Source: Elusimicrobiota bacterium
GTDB taxonomy: Bacteria > Elusimicrobiota > Elusimicrobia > UBA1565 > UBA9628
Assembly: GCA_023700845.1 (NCBI GenBank)
Contig: JAMPYD010000161.1
Coordinates: 1 to 5,511, forward strand
Length of the DNA: 5,511 nucleotides
Direction: 5' to 3'
Shown here: piece by piece, positions 5,118 through 5,511 of the stretch
How positions within the stretch are numbered: the stretch's first letter is position 1
Layout: each line of letters starts with the position of its first letter
The notes under the pieces: generated by a model
Seen by the model: the letters and a program-made list of their open reading frames with translations, nothing else
Databases searched by the model: none
What the model was told of the DNA's origin: nothing
Made by a program: the position numbers and the translations under genes

Positions 5118-5511
5118 TCAGACCGCGGCGGGCGTCTTGTCCGGCGCGCACGCCTTCGCCTTCGGCTTGCTCATGCCGATCGCGAGCTTGACGCTCGCGC
5201 CGAAGGTCTTGAGCGGCTCGCCCAAGGTGTGGGACACCATGCGCACGCAGCCGAGCGAGCAGCCGGCCTCGCAGGGCTTGTGCACATCGTTGGTCCGCAG
5301 GCGCTCGGGGGTCGCCGACATCAGGTCGAAGGCGACGCCGCGCTGCTGGGCGCACCACTGGATCGAGCCGGCGGCCGTCACGTAGAGGAACTTGAAGCCT
5401 CCCAGGCACTTCCACGGGCGGGAGAAGTCGCCCGCGAGCATCTCCTTGAGATGCTCTCCGTAGAAGTTGACGCCCTCGAAGACCCCGTACTTGTCGAGCA
5501 GCGCGAGGTAC
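5118..5511 (-). CDS. C-terminal part of a radical-SAM protein with SPASM/twitch-like auxiliary Fe-S domain (5' end outside window)
   Basis: The minus frame is open from the right edge to a TGA at 5120-5118, giving 130 visible residues. The ATG at 5441 is internal, because the frame stays open upstream to the edge with a protein-like sequence (YLALLDKYGVFEGVNFYGEH). Cysteines lie at visible residues 35, 53, 80, 84, 88 and 121. C35-x12-G48-x4-C53 matches the first half of the SPASM/twitch pattern, and C80-x3-C84-x3-C88 follows, ending in GCVR. Together they would bind an auxiliary [4Fe-4S] cluster. SPASM/twitch domains belong to radical-SAM enzymes that modify peptides or proteins or sugars; the catalytic CxxxCxxC motif would be in the missing N-terminal part, so the radical-SAM call rests on the auxiliary domain. 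The tail (residues 105-130) is Lys/Ala/Pro-rich and probably disordered. The substrate cannot be told. Confidence 0.72.
   Translation of the reverse strand, partial: YLALLDKYGVFEGVNFYGEHLKEMLAGDFSRPWKCLGGFKFLYVTAAGSIQWCAQQRGVAFDLMSATPERLRTNDVHKPCEAGCSLGCVRMVSHTLGEPLKTFGASVKLAIGMSKPKAKACAPDKTPAAV

Noticed and set aside
5081..5121. CTGACA (minus strand, 5121-5116) as the -35 for the TAGACT box
   Set aside because: The spacer would be 29 nt, far too long for a sigma-70 promoter.
4238..5191. Plus-strand open frames of up to 317 codons opposite the HEAT gene
   Set aside because: Gly/Arg/Ala-rich shadow with its periodicity inherited from the HEAT repeats on the other strand; no ribosome-binding site or domain is visible.
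5068..5415. Second minus-strand frame overlapping the radical-SAM fragment
   Set aside because: It is Arg-rich and lacks the SPASM/twitch cysteine spacing, which is found only in the frame ending at 5118.

Overview
The window is G+C-rich chromosomal DNA (roughly two thirds or more G+C) with short intergenic gaps and envelope-type genes. Signal peptides, a lipobox and a beta-barrel-like protein ending in Phe indicate a diderm (Gram-negative-type) bacterium. The mix of YceI, DUF3015, a DUF4105/beta-barrel protein, a HEAT-repeat protein and a SPASM/twitch radical-SAM protein would fit a high-GC Elusimicrobiota or deltaproteobacterial-type genome. That placement is inference from gene content only; no rRNA or tRNA is present to test it. 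I see no mobile element, CRISPR array or RNA gene.

Layout, plus strand: (1) 1-174, the C-terminal end of a polytopic membrane protein, possibly an APC-type amino-acid permease. (2) 218-811, a periplasmic YceI-family protein with its own promoter; an inverted repeat spans the spacer and -10 region. (3) 894-1385, an exported DUF3015 protein behind a near-consensus TTGACA-17-TAGACT promoter and followed by a perfect 15-bp hairpin at 1406-1440. (4) 1452-3338, a large exported DUF4105 (Lnb-type) protein with a putative C-terminal outer-membrane beta-barrel. (5) 3338-4165, a predicted lipoprotein with an alpha/beta-hydrolase fold, whose ATG overlaps the stop codon of gene 4 by one base.

Layout, minus strand: (6) 4202-5071, an exported HEAT-repeat protein that converges on the hydrolase across a 36-bp gap. 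(7) 5118-5511, the C-terminal part of a radical-SAM protein with a SPASM/twitch-like cysteine pattern, running off the right edge.

How the genes may work together: genes 4 and 5 form a tight two-gene unit and probably act together at the outer membrane, with an NlpC/P60-like Cys-His acyl-transfer or hydrolase domain on one protein and a Ser-Asp-His hydrolase on the other. Lipid or lipoprotein acyl chains are plausible substrates, but this is inference. YceI and DUF3015 look like independently promoted single-gene units. The HEAT gene may be co-transcribed with the radical-SAM gene, or started from a candidate -10 box so close to its ATG that the message would be nearly leaderless.
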